In this document: positions 7,618 through 16,029 of the stretch, one piece after another
How the letters are laid out: each line of letters opens with the position of its first letter
How positions within the stretch are numbered: the first letter of the stretch is position 1
Source: Lacibacter sp. H407
Lineage (GTDB): Bacteria; Bacteroidota; Bacteroidia; Chitinophagales; Chitinophagaceae
DNA: 64,000 nt
Direction: 5' to 3'
NCBI RefSeq assembly: GCF_037892605.1
Contig: NZ_JBBKTU010000001.1
Span: 1,426,001-1,490,000, forward strand
The notes under the pieces: generated by a model
The model's input: only the letters and a program-made list of their open reading frames with translations
Told to the model about the DNA's origin: nothing
Database searches by the model: none
Position numbers and translations under genes: made by a program

Positions 7618-9240
7618 TTATTGTTTCACTATTTTTTCTGTGGTGATCTCGTTCCCGTCAATGATTTGAAGCAGGTACATTCCACTGGTAATTGCTCCGG
7701 TTTGCAAAAGGTTAAATCCTGTGCTTGTTTTGCCGTTCGCTAAGGCACGTCCGCTCATATCCAGGATCCGCCAGTTGTAAGAGCCATTGCTGTTAATAGC
7801 AACTTCATTCTTGTTGATTATATTAGTTACTACATCGAATTTTGAACTGTTGCCAACTTCACGTAATGCTACCACATTTGAGTAGTATTTTAATTGTGAA
7901 GCAGTGGTTACAAATAATCGATAGAAGACTGTTTTCTTTTCAGTTGGCTGATGGTCGAAGCGTGTTCTGCTGCTGTTTACTGATTGTAAACTGGTGAAGC
8001 TGCTTCCTGTTGTTGATGTTTCCACCACGATTGATTCAATCGGTTCATCGGCAATGATGTTCCAGTTTAATTCATGTTTGTTGTTAACCGCCTTACCGGT
8101 AAGTTTCATACTTTGAATGGGTAAGGTTGAAGGTAATGCTGCACCGCTGACTACATAATCGCCCAACATACCATAGTTGGAAACATTTGTATTAGCAGCG
8201 TTACTGAGTTTTAAGTAGTACGTGCCCGGTGTAAACATACTGTCAATAGATACACCTAATGTTGAAGCAGGGTTGTATGACATAAGCTCGTTACCTCTGT
8301 CATTTAAAATAGATAACTGAAGATCTACATTCGGCTTTGTAGTTCCTGATGGAGCCGGATTTGCAGTCATTTGATAGCGTGATGCTTCAGTAATATCAAT
8401 GCGAAAAATATCTACGTCATCAGAAGTATTGATCTCACTTTCTACTGTGAATGATTTAGTGGCTGGTGTTGGAGAATTCAAAGGCGCACCCGATGTCATT
8501 GAAACCTGTGTTGAAGTTCGGTGTGTGTTACCTACAGAATCAACTTTTAATCCAAAACCATTTGTTGAATTCGAAAGTATTGCAAGGTCGTCCTGTAATT
8601 TACTGCAACCTTGTGTGGTTGTTCCTTTATGCCATAAGGTAAGTGTTTTGCCATAGCTGTTGCCCATAATAGGTGCCCAGCTTGTTGTGCCTGAACCAGA
8701 GCCAGGGTTGTATTCATATACGAAGTTGCAATTCGCATCGTACAATGTTTGGTGATTCAAGCCAAGTGTATGGCCTGTTTCATGTGAAGATGCTTCACCA
8801 ATATTTTTTTCATTATAGCCCAACAGATTCGCAAATACAAAACCGGGAATTTCAAGACCCCAGGTAAAGCAATTGAGGTAAGCTACACCACCGGCACTGC
8901 CGTACCAGCTGCTGTAAGCGGTAATAATGATACGTTGCCGTTTGTTGATGGGGGCTGCAAAATATGCAGTAGAGTCTGTTGTAATATTTAAGTTGAACGG
9001 ACTGAAGTCTTCTGCAATTTGGTAAAACGCAGTAGTGATTTTTTCAGTTGACAAACCTGATGGCGTGGCATAAAAGCGTGTGCCGCCATTCCAATAAGGA
9101 GTTTGTACGGTGTGTCCGTCAAAATCAAGAAAAATGGTTGCGCTTGCACTTGGGTTGCTGCTGAGTTTTGGCACCTGTGCGGTTGCGTTGAAAGCTGTTG
9201 CTATAATAGCAACAAGGCTTAGGAATAGAGTACGTGTCAT
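7618..9240 (-). CDS. Secreted zinc metalloprotease with T9SS C-terminal sorting domain
   Basis: 540 residues. Residues 1-22 are a signal peptide ending in ATAQ. The catalytic domain holds HETGHTLGLNH at 153-163, the HExxHxxGxxH zinc site of metzincins, within SSHETGH and followed by a cell-surface-protease-like segment. Around 270-370 lies a beta-sandwich region resembling a pre-peptidase C-terminal domain (DVDIFRIDI ... YYLKLSN). The last 80 or so residues (MSGRALANG ... SGMYLLQI ... EKIVKQ) are a type A T9SS sorting domain, so the enzyme should be exported to the surface or medium. A small secreted-protein gene ends 50 bp upstream on the same strand, suggesting co-transcription. The protease class is clear; the substrate is not. 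Confidence 0.9.
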   Translation of the reverse strand: MTRTLFLSLVAIIATAFNATAQVPKLSSNPSASATIFLDFDGHTVQTPYWNGGTRFYATPSGLSTEKITTAFYQIAEDFSPFNLNITTDSTAYFAAPINKRQRIIITAYSSWYGSAGGVAYLNCFTWGLEIPGFVFANLLGYNEKNIGEASSHETGHTLGLNHQTLYDANCNFVYEYNPGSGSGTTSWAPIMGNSYGKTLTLWHKGTTTQGCSKLQDDLAILSNSTNGFGLKVDSVGNTHRTSTQVSMTSGAPLNSPTPATKSFTVESEINTSDDVDIFRIDITEASRYQMTANPAPSGTTKPNVDLQLSILNDRGNELMSYNPASTLGVSIDSMFTPGTYYLKLSNAANTNVSNYGMLGDYVVSGAALPSTLPIQSMKLTGKAVNNKHELNWNIIADEPIESIVVETSTTGSSFTSLQSVNSSRTRFDHQPTEKKTVFYRLFVTTASQLKYYSNVVALREVGNSSKFDVVTNIINKNEVAINSNGSYNWRILDMSGRALANGKTSTGFNLLQTGAITSGMYLLQIIDGNEITTEKIVKQ

Positions 9241-9290
9241 AGTATTGGATTTTAAAAGGATATAAAATTACCTGCTGGAACAAGTAGAAA

Positions 9291-9755
9291 TTAATCGGCG
9301 AGCATGTTTGAAACCTGGTGTTTGTTCCAACTATAGTTTCCGGTTACGGAATCTTTTTCCATCATCAGCATATCGCTATGCTTTTTGCTGAGCATAATAC
9401 CACGAAACGTGATAGAATGATCAGGCAATGTGATTTTTGAAATGGAAAGTAAAAGACCCGGACGGTCGGTTGATTGAATGGTAACAGTTGTAAGACCAGG
9501 TGCATCGCTGGTGATAGCAGTTACTTCACCTTTGAAACGAAAACCGTTGGTTACAACGAGATCAACCTGTTGATTCAAACGATAGTTCATCACATCGTGA
9601 ATGAAGTTTTGTGATGGTGCAAACCTGCTGGCTACTGTATTGAACATTGCCGGTTTACCATCATGCTTCTGACGACCTGATTCAAACTTAAGTTCTTGAG
9701 AATAGGAGAGAATGGAGAATGTACTGCACACGAGTACAAAGACTAGCTTCTTCAT
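9291..9755 (-). CDS. Small secreted protein of unknown function upstream of the metalloprotease
   Basis: 154 residues with a clear signal peptide (MKKLVFVLVCSTFSILSYSQ). I do not recognise the family. The mature part has a short charged N-terminus, then a beta-rich core (QVDLVVTNGFRFKGEVTAI, TVTIQSTDRPGLLLSISKI, SITFRGIML) and ends in SWNKHQVSNMLAD. It has no sorting domain and no transmembrane helix, so it is probably periplasmic or a processing partner. It precedes the T9SS metalloprotease by 50 bp on the same strand with no terminator between. An inhibitor, chaperone or propeptide-like role is possible from context but nothing in the sequence proves it. Confidence 0.7.
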   Translation of the reverse strand: MKKLVFVLVCSTFSILSYSQELKFESGRQKHDGKPAMFNTVASRFAPSQNFIHDVMNYRLNQQVDLVVTNGFRFKGEVTAITSDAPGLTTVTIQSTDRPGLLLSISKITLPDHSITFRGIMLSKKHSDMLMMEKDSVTGNYSWNKHQVSNMLAD

Positions 9756-9839
9756 AGAATACGTTTTAGGATATTGAATACTGGATTACGAAACAAATGT
9801 ATAGTGAAGCTTTAAACTACGCAATAGGTGTTTCCCTAT

Positions 9840-9872
9840 AAAAAAAAATAGACCCCGCTGGAAAGCGGGGTC
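9840..9872 (-). terminator. Orphan intrinsic terminator on the minus strand
   Basis: The stem GACCCCGCT/AGCGGGGTC has a 4-nt loop and is followed on the minus strand by a near-continuous run of about nine Ts. No minus-strand protein gene lies upstream before the divergent glycosyltransferase, so it should end a short non-coding transcript. Confidence 0.75.
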
Positions 9873-9937
9873 GTTTACCCAAAATCCACATTGTAAAACC
9901 ATCAATGTATCCTGACTCTTCCCTGTTGCGAAAGAAT
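9843..9937 (-). ncRNA. Candidate small RNA of about 95 nt
   Basis: Inferred from the strong terminator with no coding gene feeding it. Upstream on the minus strand are a second hairpin (ACATTG at 9888-9893 pairing with CAATGT at 9903-9908) and a degenerate -7 box TAATTTAC (9943-9950). The -33 element is weak. I recognise no known family: the 6S, tmRNA, RNase P and SRP RNA cores are not visible. The remaining non-coding stretch to 10330 is AT-rich and holds one inverted repeat (10083-10127). Confidence 0.35.
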
Positions 9938-10082
9938 TATTTGTAAATTATAAATAATTAACGAACAACTATTTACAATATTATTTTTAACTATAAGAAC
10001 TTCTAATAAATAGCAATTACTGTTCCAAACTTTCTCCCTGTTTCATTTTTTTTCCAGAGGGTAAAAGATTCTTCAAAAATTA

Positions 10083-10127
10083 GGTGAAAATGCTTAAAAC
10101 CCGTACCGTAAATTCTACATTTTCACC
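10083..10127. repeat. 10-bp inverted repeat in the 9.8-10.3 kb intergenic region
   Basis: GGTGAAAATG (10083-10092) is repeated as CATTTTCACC (10118-10127) across a 25-bp spacer. There is no T-run. It may be an operator or a structured RNA element; its role is unknown. Confidence 0.5.
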
Positions 10128-10330
10128 CCGAAACGGACCTGTATCAATGCCCAAAAAAGCTAGTTTGTAGCTGTAAAAGTAATTGCACTTATTAAAAAAA
10201 ACAATCGTACTTCTTTTGAATAAATGCTTGGGAAATCAACGTTTCTTCTGCACGATTTGCTGATAATTAAGACCAGGCACTCTTATTTGTTGAATAACAA
10301 GGAACTATACGGCACAAAATATTTCACACC

Positions 10331-10338
10331 TACCTTTG
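10331..10338 (+). promoter_or_regulatory. -7 promoter box (TACCTTTG) for the glycosyltransferase
   Basis: Exact TAnnTTTG match 9 nt before the ATG at 10348. It rules out the TTG at 10336 as a start and predicts an ultrashort leader. Confidence 0.5.
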
Positions 10339-10347
10339 CGTTCTCAT

Positions 10348-11478
10348 ATGGTGATTGCAATAAATACAAAAGCGTTGCTTCCGGGGAAAATGGAGGGCTA
10401 TGGTTATTATATTGAAGAAATTTTTTCCCGCATTGCCATCCGCCATCCGGAACATCAGTTTTATTTCCTGTTCGACCGGCCATTTGATCAGCGATTTGTT
10501 TACGCTACTAATATCCAACCGGTTATAGTTAATCCGCAGGCCCGGTTGCCTATTTTATGGCAGCTATGGTATAACTGGAAGTTACCTGCTGTACTTCGAA
10601 AAATAAAAGCAGATGTATTTGTGAGTCCGGATGGATTTTGCTCGTTACGGACAAAAGTGCCGCAATGTCTTGTTGTTCACGATCTGGCTTTTTTACACTA
10701 TCCACACTTCATCAACAAACCACATCTCCGGTTTTACAAAAAATATACCGGGCGTTTTCTTGAAAAAGCGAAGCTGGTCGTGACCGTTTCTGCGTTCTCA
10801 AAAAACGATATCATCAGCCATTATCCAATAAAACCCGATAAGATCCATATTGCCGGTAATGCGCCAAATGTTGTTTTTCAACCATTGGAATTTGAAGAAA
10901 AGGAACGAATAAAGGAGCGTTACAGCGCTGGTTGCGAGTACTTTATTTACACAGGCTCAGTTCATCCCCGCAAAAACCTCATCAACCTGCTCAAAGCTTT
11001 TTCGCAGTTCAAAAAGTGGCAACGGAGCAATATGAAGCTGGTGATTGCAGGGCGACTTGCCTGGAAAACGGATGAATTCACCAAACTTCTTTCCACGTTT
11101 AAGTTCAGGAACGATGTTATACTTACTGGATATCTTGAAAAAAAGGAGCTGGCTGCATTGGTTGCATCGGCCTATGCAATGGTTTATCCATCTTTTTTTG
11201 AAGGATTTGGCGTGCCTCCTCTCGAAGCACTTCAATGCCATGTGCCAGCTATTGTTTCCAACAACAGTGCAATGCCTGAAGTGGGTGGTGATGCTTACTT
11301 ATATATTGACCCTGAACGGGTAGATGATATGGCTGAGAAAATGCTGCTGATCTATAAAGATGAAGCCTTGAGAAGCCGGTTGATTGAAAACGGAAAAAAG
11401 CGATTGCCTCAGTTTAGTTGGGATGCTGCTGCCGAAAAAATGTGGAGCTGTATTGAGCTGGCTGCAGTTACTGAATAA
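10348..11478 (+). CDS. Glycosyltransferase family 4 (GT-B fold)
   Basis: 376 residues. The GT4 layout is clear: an N-terminal Rossmann half with GKMEGYGYYIEEI, then a C-terminal half opening with FIYTGSVHPRKNLINLLKAF and VIAGRLAWKT, and the donor-binding motif FFEGFGVPPLEA with AIVSNNSAMPEV. GT4 enzymes retain the anomeric configuration and move a sugar from a nucleotide donor to lipid, glycan or protein acceptors at the inner face of the membrane. No other glycan genes surround it, so the acceptor is unknown. It is followed by the gldC promoter. Confidence 0.88.
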   Translation: MVIAINTKALLPGKMEGYGYYIEEIFSRIAIRHPEHQFYFLFDRPFDQRFVYATNIQPVIVNPQARLPILWQLWYNWKLPAVLRKIKADVFVSPDGFCSLRTKVPQCLVVHDLAFLHYPHFINKPHLRFYKKYTGRFLEKAKLVVTVSAFSKNDIISHYPIKPDKIHIAGNAPNVVFQPLEFEEKERIKERYSAGCEYFIYTGSVHPRKNLINLLKAFSQFKKWQRSNMKLVIAGRLAWKTDEFTKLLSTFKFRNDVILTGYLEKKELAALVASAYAMVYPSFFEGFGVPPLEALQCHVPAIVSNNSAMPEVGGDAYLYIDPERVDDMAEKMLLIYKDEALRSRLIENGKKRLPQFSWDAAAEKMWSCIELAAVTE

Positions 11479-11480
11479 CT

Positions 11481-11488
11481 TACCTTTG
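11481..11488 (+). promoter_or_regulatory. -7 promoter box (TACCTTTG) for the gldC operon
   Basis: Exact TAnnTTTG match just after the glycosyltransferase stop and 16 nt before the gldC ATG. The -33 element is not clear. Confidence 0.5.
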
Positions 11489-11504
11489 CCGCACAAATTT
11501 ACGT

Positions 11505-11849
11505 ATGCATAAAAGTAATATTTCAATTGACGTTTACCTGGACGATCAGAAAGTGCCCGAACAAATTAAGTGGAAAGCCAGCGACAGTAATGCAGATATG
11601 GAACAGGTAGCTAAAGCTATGATGGTTGCATTTTGGGATGGTGCCGATAAATCGGCATTGCGGATCGATCTCTGGACGAAAGAAATGATGGTTGATGAAA
11701 TGGCCGATTTTTATTATCAATTATTGATGACGATGGCCGACACATTTAATCGTGCTACCAATCAACCACAGTTGAGCGAAGAAATGAAGGCATTTGCAAA
11801 AGACTTCATGCAAAAATTCAAGAAAGAGCAATTAAAACAAAATCAATAA
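11505..11849 (+). CDS. gldC: Gliding motility-associated protein GldC
   Basis: 114 residues, matching GldC in length and pattern: an early beta strand ISIDVYLDD, VPEQIKWKASD, a helical AKAMMVAFWDGA, and the hallmark IDLWTKEMMVDEM. GldC is a small cytoplasmic protein conserved across Bacteroidota, including non-gliding ones; its biochemical role is not settled. It begins an apparent operon with the YqeY-like gene (6 bp gap) and the CvpA-like gene (5 bp gap). Its presence fits the T9SS substrates and PorG-like protein nearby. Confidence 0.85.
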   Translation: MHKSNISIDVYLDDQKVPEQIKWKASDSNADMEQVAKAMMVAFWDGADKSALRIDLWTKEMMVDEMADFYYQLLMTMADTFNRATNQPQLSEEMKAFAKDFMQKFKKEQLKQNQ

Positions 11850-11855
11850 TTAACG

Positions 11856-12305
11856 ATGAGTCTTGAAACACAGATCATGGCACAGATGAAAGATGCCATG
11901 AAAGCAAAAGATGAAGCAGGTTTACGTGGCTTACGTGCAATTAAAGCAGCTATCCTGTTGGCAAAAACTTCCGGCGGAAGTGGCGAACTTACAAGTGATG
12001 ATGAAGTAAAGCTGTTGCAGAAATTAGTAAAGCAGCGAAAAGATTCGTTGGATATTTATCGTCAGCAAAACCGTGCTGATCTTGCGCAGAAAGAAGAAGA
12101 AGAAATTGCGATCATTGAGAAATTTTTGCCGAAACAATTGGATGCAGAAGAGTTGAAAACGATCATCGCTGCTATCATCGCTGATACGGGAGCGTCATCG
12201 GCAGCAGATATGGGGAAAGTAATGGGAGCAGCAAACAAACAACTCGCCGGACAAGCTGATGGTAAAACGATCAGTGCAGTTGTAAAAGAACTTCTCAGTA
12301 AATAA
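11856..12305 (+). CDS. GatB/YqeY domain-containing protein
   Basis: 149 residues, all helical, the normal size for YqeY. Diagnostic pieces are an N-terminal MAQMKDAMKAKD, LRAIKAAI, the RKDSLDIYRQQNRADLAQKEEEEI helix and the C-terminal helical bundle with MGKVMGAANKQLAGQADGKTI. The domain is shared with the tail of GatB, where it contacts tRNA in the amidotransferase complex; free-standing YqeY proteins have no firmly established function. It sits between gldC and the CvpA-like gene with almost no spacing, so the three are probably one transcript. Confidence 0.9.
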   Translation: MSLETQIMAQMKDAMKAKDEAGLRGLRAIKAAILLAKTSGGSGELTSDDEVKLLQKLVKQRKDSLDIYRQQNRADLAQKEEEEIAIIEKFLPKQLDAEELKTIIAAIIADTGASSAADMGKVMGAANKQLAGQADGKTISAVVKELLSK

Positions 12306-12310
12306 TAACA

Positions 12311-12850
12311 ATGCTTGATATCATTGTAATTATAGCAATGGCATTTGCAGTGATAAAGGGCATTCGTAATGGCCTGATAATCGCCGTATTTTCCATTCTT
12401 GCATTTGTAATAGGATTAGCTGCAGCATTGAAGCTTAGTACTGTAGTGGCTGCATGGCTTTCACAATCTACCAATATCAATATGCAATGGCTGCCGTTCA
12501 TTGCGTTTGCATTGGTGTTTTTCATCACTGTATTTGCAATACGTTTTGTTGCAAAGTTGATTGAGAAAGCGGTTGATATGGCCTGGATGGGTTGGATGAA
12601 TAAACTGGCAGGTGTACTTGTATATGCTGTGCTTTATGCACTCATTTTAAGTGTACTGTTTTTTTATGCGGCACAGATGAAATTAATTACAGCTGAAGCA
12701 ATTGCAGCATCACGCACATACGCCATTATTCAACCGTTTGGACCAAAAGTTATTGAAATGATCGGCATTGTAATTCCAATTTTCAGCAACATGTTTACAG
12801 AGCTGGAAGCCTACTTTGAAAAGCTCGGTAGCCAACTGCAGCGGCAATAG
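12311..12850 (+). CDS. CvpA family inner-membrane protein
   Basis: 179 residues with four hydrophobic helices (about 1-20, 22-45, 60-80 and 100-125) and an amphipathic tail, the layout of CvpA/colicin V production proteins. The start MLDIIVIIAMAFAVIKGIRNGLI and WMGWMNKLAGVLVYAVLYALILS are family-like. In other bacteria CvpA proteins affect colicin V export, envelope stress and biofilm, but a direct activity is not defined. It is the last gene of the gldC-yqeY-cvpA group. Confidence 0.85.
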   Translation: MLDIIVIIAMAFAVIKGIRNGLIIAVFSILAFVIGLAAALKLSTVVAAWLSQSTNINMQWLPFIAFALVFFITVFAIRFVAKLIEKAVDMAWMGWMNKLAGVLVYAVLYALILSVLFFYAAQMKLITAEAIAASRTYAIIQPFGPKVIEMIGIVIPIFSNMFTELEAYFEKLGSQLQRQ

Positions 12851-12930
12851 CATCATTCTGCAACTGAATTACAATTTTTCACTCAAATCGACTATTTTAG
12901 CAATTAACAACCGTTATTTGCTGCCAGTAC

Positions 12931-13704
12931 ATGAACTACGAAATTATACAGGAAGGAAAATTTAAGTATATCGAAGCAGGCGAAGGCGAGCCGTTGATGT
13001 TGCTTCATGGGTTATTTGGTGCATTGAGTAACTTCAAGGACCTGATCGACTATTTCAGCCAGCGAAATAAAGTGGTGGTTCCCATGCTGCCTTTATTTGA
13101 ATTGGATCTGTTACATACAACAGTTGGTGGCCTGGAGAAGTATGTTCAAAAGTTCATTGAGTACAAAAATTATAACAATATTCATTTATTAGGTAATTCA
13201 TTGGGTGGTCATGTGGCGTTGGTGCATGTGTTGAAACATCCTGAGCGGATCAAGTCGCTCATATTAACGGGCAGCTCCGGGTTGTTTGAAAATGGAATGG
13301 GCGATACTTATCCTAAGCGTGGCGATTATGAATACATTCGTAAAAAAACGGAAGTAACATTCTACGACCCTGCCATGGCAACCAAGGAACTAGTAGATGA
13401 AGTGTATGAAATTGTAAATGTGCGGTTGAAAGTAATTAAGGTGATCGCATTGGCAAAAAGTGCCATCCGCAATAATCTTGGCGATGAGTTGAAAGAAATT
13501 CAAACACCAACTTTACTTATTTGGGGGAATAATGATACTATTACACCTCCGTTTGTAGGGAAAGAATTTAACAAGCTGATTCCAAACTCTGAATTGCATT
13601 TAATTGATAAATGCGGCCACGCCCCCATGATGGAGCGACCGGATGAGTTTAACGAAATATTAAACGGGTTTCTTACCAAGTTGAATACCCCGGTACCCGT
13701 CTAA
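12931..13704 (+). CDS. Alpha/beta hydrolase
   Basis: 257 residues. The fold and triad are visible: oxyanion HG in LLHGLFG (25-31), nucleophile Ser90 in LGNSLGG, Asp202 in WGNNDTITPP and His230 in CGHAPMMERP. No signal peptide, so it is cytoplasmic. Related proteins hydrolyse esters or C-C bonds; the substrate cannot be told. In many Bacteroidota a hydrolase of this type precedes the CBS and NAD kinase genes, as here, which suggests a conserved operon rather than a dedicated pathway. It is 11 bp from the CBS-domain gene. Confidence 0.88.
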   Translation: MNYEIIQEGKFKYIEAGEGEPLMLLHGLFGALSNFKDLIDYFSQRNKVVVPMLPLFELDLLHTTVGGLEKYVQKFIEYKNYNNIHLLGNSLGGHVALVHVLKHPERIKSLILTGSSGLFENGMGDTYPKRGDYEYIRKKTEVTFYDPAMATKELVDEVYEIVNVRLKVIKVIALAKSAIRNNLGDELKEIQTPTLLIWGNNDTITPPFVGKEFNKLIPNSELHLIDKCGHAPMMERPDEFNEILNGFLTKLNTPVPV

Positions 13705-13715
13705 AGAAGAAACAA

Positions 13716-14381
13716 ATGACAATGACAGCAGCCGAACTCATATCAAATCACATACCCACACTACAAGCCACAGATACGGTTCGGCAGGCGATGGATTTCA
13801 TGAAAGAGCATCGGGTTACAGAATTACCTGTTGTAAAAGATCTCAAATACATTGGTTTGGTACATGAAGAAGACCTCGAAGATAAGGAGGTGACATTAGC
13901 AGTGGAAACCATGCTGCACAATGGTGTGCCCGCCCGTATTAACCCTGCTGACTTTTTTCTTGTTCCATTAAAAATCATGCATCAGCAAAAGCTGAGTGTG
14001 TTACCGGTGGTGAAAGAAGATGGGGAATTGATGGGCATCATTACAATGGAAGATCTGTTACAGGCAACAGCACACTATAATTCAGCAGCAATTCCAGGCG
14101 GAATAATTATTCTGCAAATGTCGCCCAACAGCTTTTATATTTCTGAGATCGGCCGCATTGTTGAATCGAACAATGCAAAGATCATTCACCTCAATACCTG
14201 GACCGATCCTTCAACCGGTGAATTAATGGTGGCTATCAAAGTAAACAAAAGCGATATTCAGGATATCCTTTCATCATTTGAACGATACGAGTATAATATC
14301 ATCCAATATTTTGGTGAAAATCTTTCGGAAGAGGAACTGCGCCTTAATTACGACCACCTCATGAATTATCTTAACATTTAG
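13716..14381 (+). CDS. CBS-domain protein with C-terminal ACT-like domain
   Basis: 221 residues. Two CBS motifs form a Bateman module (about 1-60 with VTELPVV..YIGLV, and 65-125 with LSVLPVV..LMGIITMEDLL). The C-terminal 90 residues (IIILQMSPNSFYISEIGRIVE ... GELMVAIKVN) resemble an ACT-like regulatory fold. CBS pairs bind adenosine nucleotides, so a ligand-sensing role is likely; no catalytic domain is attached. It follows the hydrolase by 11 bp. Confidence 0.85.
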   Translation: MTMTAAELISNHIPTLQATDTVRQAMDFMKEHRVTELPVVKDLKYIGLVHEEDLEDKEVTLAVETMLHNGVPARINPADFFLVPLKIMHQQKLSVLPVVKEDGELMGIITMEDLLQATAHYNSAAIPGGIIILQMSPNSFYISEIGRIVESNNAKIIHLNTWTDPSTGELMVAIKVNKSDIQDILSSFERYEYNIIQYFGENLSEEELRLNYDHLMNYLNI

Positions 14382-14454
14382 ATTGTTCAACGGTATCTTT
14401 TTTCTCCTCAAATCATAGTACATTTAAGGTTCTGTTCTTAGCGGAAAACTATCT

Positions 14455-15948
14455 ATGCTGCCGAAATTTTTTTATAGTATTTTTTTCTTTTTTCTTTTTC
14501 ACTTGCTGTCTGCAAACATTTGTGCACAGCCTTCTGTTGCCATAGATACGGCAAAAGAAAAACTGCAAAAAATCATTCGTCAATTTCCTGATTCTGCTGA
14601 ACTTGTTATACGGACTCTTATTGTAACAGGAAATAAAAAAACAAAGGAATATATTATTCTTCGTGAAGTTCCTTTTCGGGCAGGTTCAAAATTTTTTACT
14701 AATCAACTGGAAGAGCAAATTGAGCAGGCAAGGGTGAATGTGTTGAACACGTTACTTTTTCTTGAAGTTATTCCCCGCATTGTTTCGTGGGATGAAAAAA
14801 ATATTGATCTCGTATTTGATGTAAAAGAACGATGGTATTTGTTTCCCTTTCCCTATTTTAAATTGGTAGACCGAAACCCCAATCAATGGCTGGTAGAACA
14901 AGGTGGAAGTCTTGAACGGGTAAATTATGGTTTGAAATTAAATTGGGATAATGTATCGGGCCGTAGAGATAAACTCAACTTCAATTTTATCAACGGCTAT
15001 ACAAGAGAGTATTCCATTTTTTACGAACAGCCTTATGCCGATAAAAAACTGGAAAGAGGTTTTCTCGGAGGCATCTATTACAAGCAGTCACGCCAAATGA
15101 CCTATGCAACAGATAGTAATAAACAGGTGTTCTTTCCCGTTAGTAATGCACAGATCAATGAGTTTGTACGCACCACTTTTAAAATTGAGGCAGGTTATTC
15201 GATCAGGAAAGGAGTGAACCACCGGCATACATTCCGTTTAAATTATGTAGATGAAAAAATTCCTGATAGTGTTAATCAGCTCATTGCCGATAATTCACTA
15301 AAAGGATTTCTTCCGTATTTTAACAACAACAAAATACGGCAGGCATATGGTGAGTTTGTGTACAGCTATCAATATTTCAATGCCAATAACAATGTATATC
15401 CCTGGAAGGGATTTCTTTTCAGTGGCATCTTTACACAAAGAGGATTAGGTGCAAAGGGAATGAACTTGTGGCAGTTCTCCGGTAAAGCCGGAAAGTTTTT
15501 CCAGCTGTCGAAAAAAACCTCTGTTTCAACGGTTGGTTATTATATTGTGAAAGTGCCGTTTCAGCAACCAATGTATAACATGGGCGCATTGGGATATGGC
15601 GATTATTTCCTGCGTGGATTGGAATACTATGTGATCGACGGCGTGCAGGCTGGCATATTAAAAGGAACGATCCGGCAAGAGATCCTGAATTTGAATGTGC
15701 CTACATTCATTATTAAAAATGAGAAGTACAAAAAAATACCGTTCAAGATAGTAGCTAAAGTTTATGGTGATATTGGAGCAAGCCACTTGCCGGCTTATAC
15801 AAACAGTATTCTAAACAACAGGTTTTTATATACATATGGTGCAGGTATAGATGTATTAAGCTATTACGATTTTGTTGCACGCTTCGAATATTCCTTTAAC
15901 CAGTTGGGTGAAAAGGGATTATTTTTACATGTACGCAGAGATTTTTAA
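14455..15948 (+). CDS. BamA/TamA-like outer-membrane beta-barrel protein with a POTRA domain
   Basis: 497 residues with a hydrophobic signal peptide (cleavage near ICAQ, residue 24). Residues 50-125 form one POTRA domain (IRTLIVTGNKKTKEYIILRE, FRAGSKFF, LNTLLFLEVIP). The rest is beta-rich with alternating aromatic strands and ends in FEYSF...HVRRDF, a terminal strand suited to the BAM insertion signal. With a single POTRA it is too short for BamA itself (several POTRAs, 800+ residues), so it is probably a TamA- or surface-antigen-like relative. It lies between the CBS gene and NAD kinase on the same strand. Confidence 0.8.
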   Translation: MLPKFFYSIFFFFLFHLLSANICAQPSVAIDTAKEKLQKIIRQFPDSAELVIRTLIVTGNKKTKEYIILREVPFRAGSKFFTNQLEEQIEQARVNVLNTLLFLEVIPRIVSWDEKNIDLVFDVKERWYLFPFPYFKLVDRNPNQWLVEQGGSLERVNYGLKLNWDNVSGRRDKLNFNFINGYTREYSIFYEQPYADKKLERGFLGGIYYKQSRQMTYATDSNKQVFFPVSNAQINEFVRTTFKIEAGYSIRKGVNHRHTFRLNYVDEKIPDSVNQLIADNSLKGFLPYFNNNKIRQAYGEFVYSYQYFNANNNVYPWKGFLFSGIFTQRGLGAKGMNLWQFSGKAGKFFQLSKKTSVSTVGYYIVKVPFQQPMYNMGALGYGDYFLRGLEYYVIDGVQAGILKGTIRQEILNLNVPTFIIKNEKYKKIPFKIVAKVYGDIGASHLPAYTNSILNNRFLYTYGAGIDVLSYYDFVARFEYSFNQLGEKGLFLHVRRDF

Positions 15949-16029
15949 AAAAATACTGCAGCGGTTGATGAATTGTTGCTTACCTCATAAAATCAACAAA
16001 CTTCAACCCATACGAAAAAATAACAGCTG

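Noticed and set aside
10336-10347. TTG start upstream of the glycosyltransferase ATG
   Set aside because: The TTG is the end of the TACCTTTG promoter box, so it would lie upstream of the transcription start.
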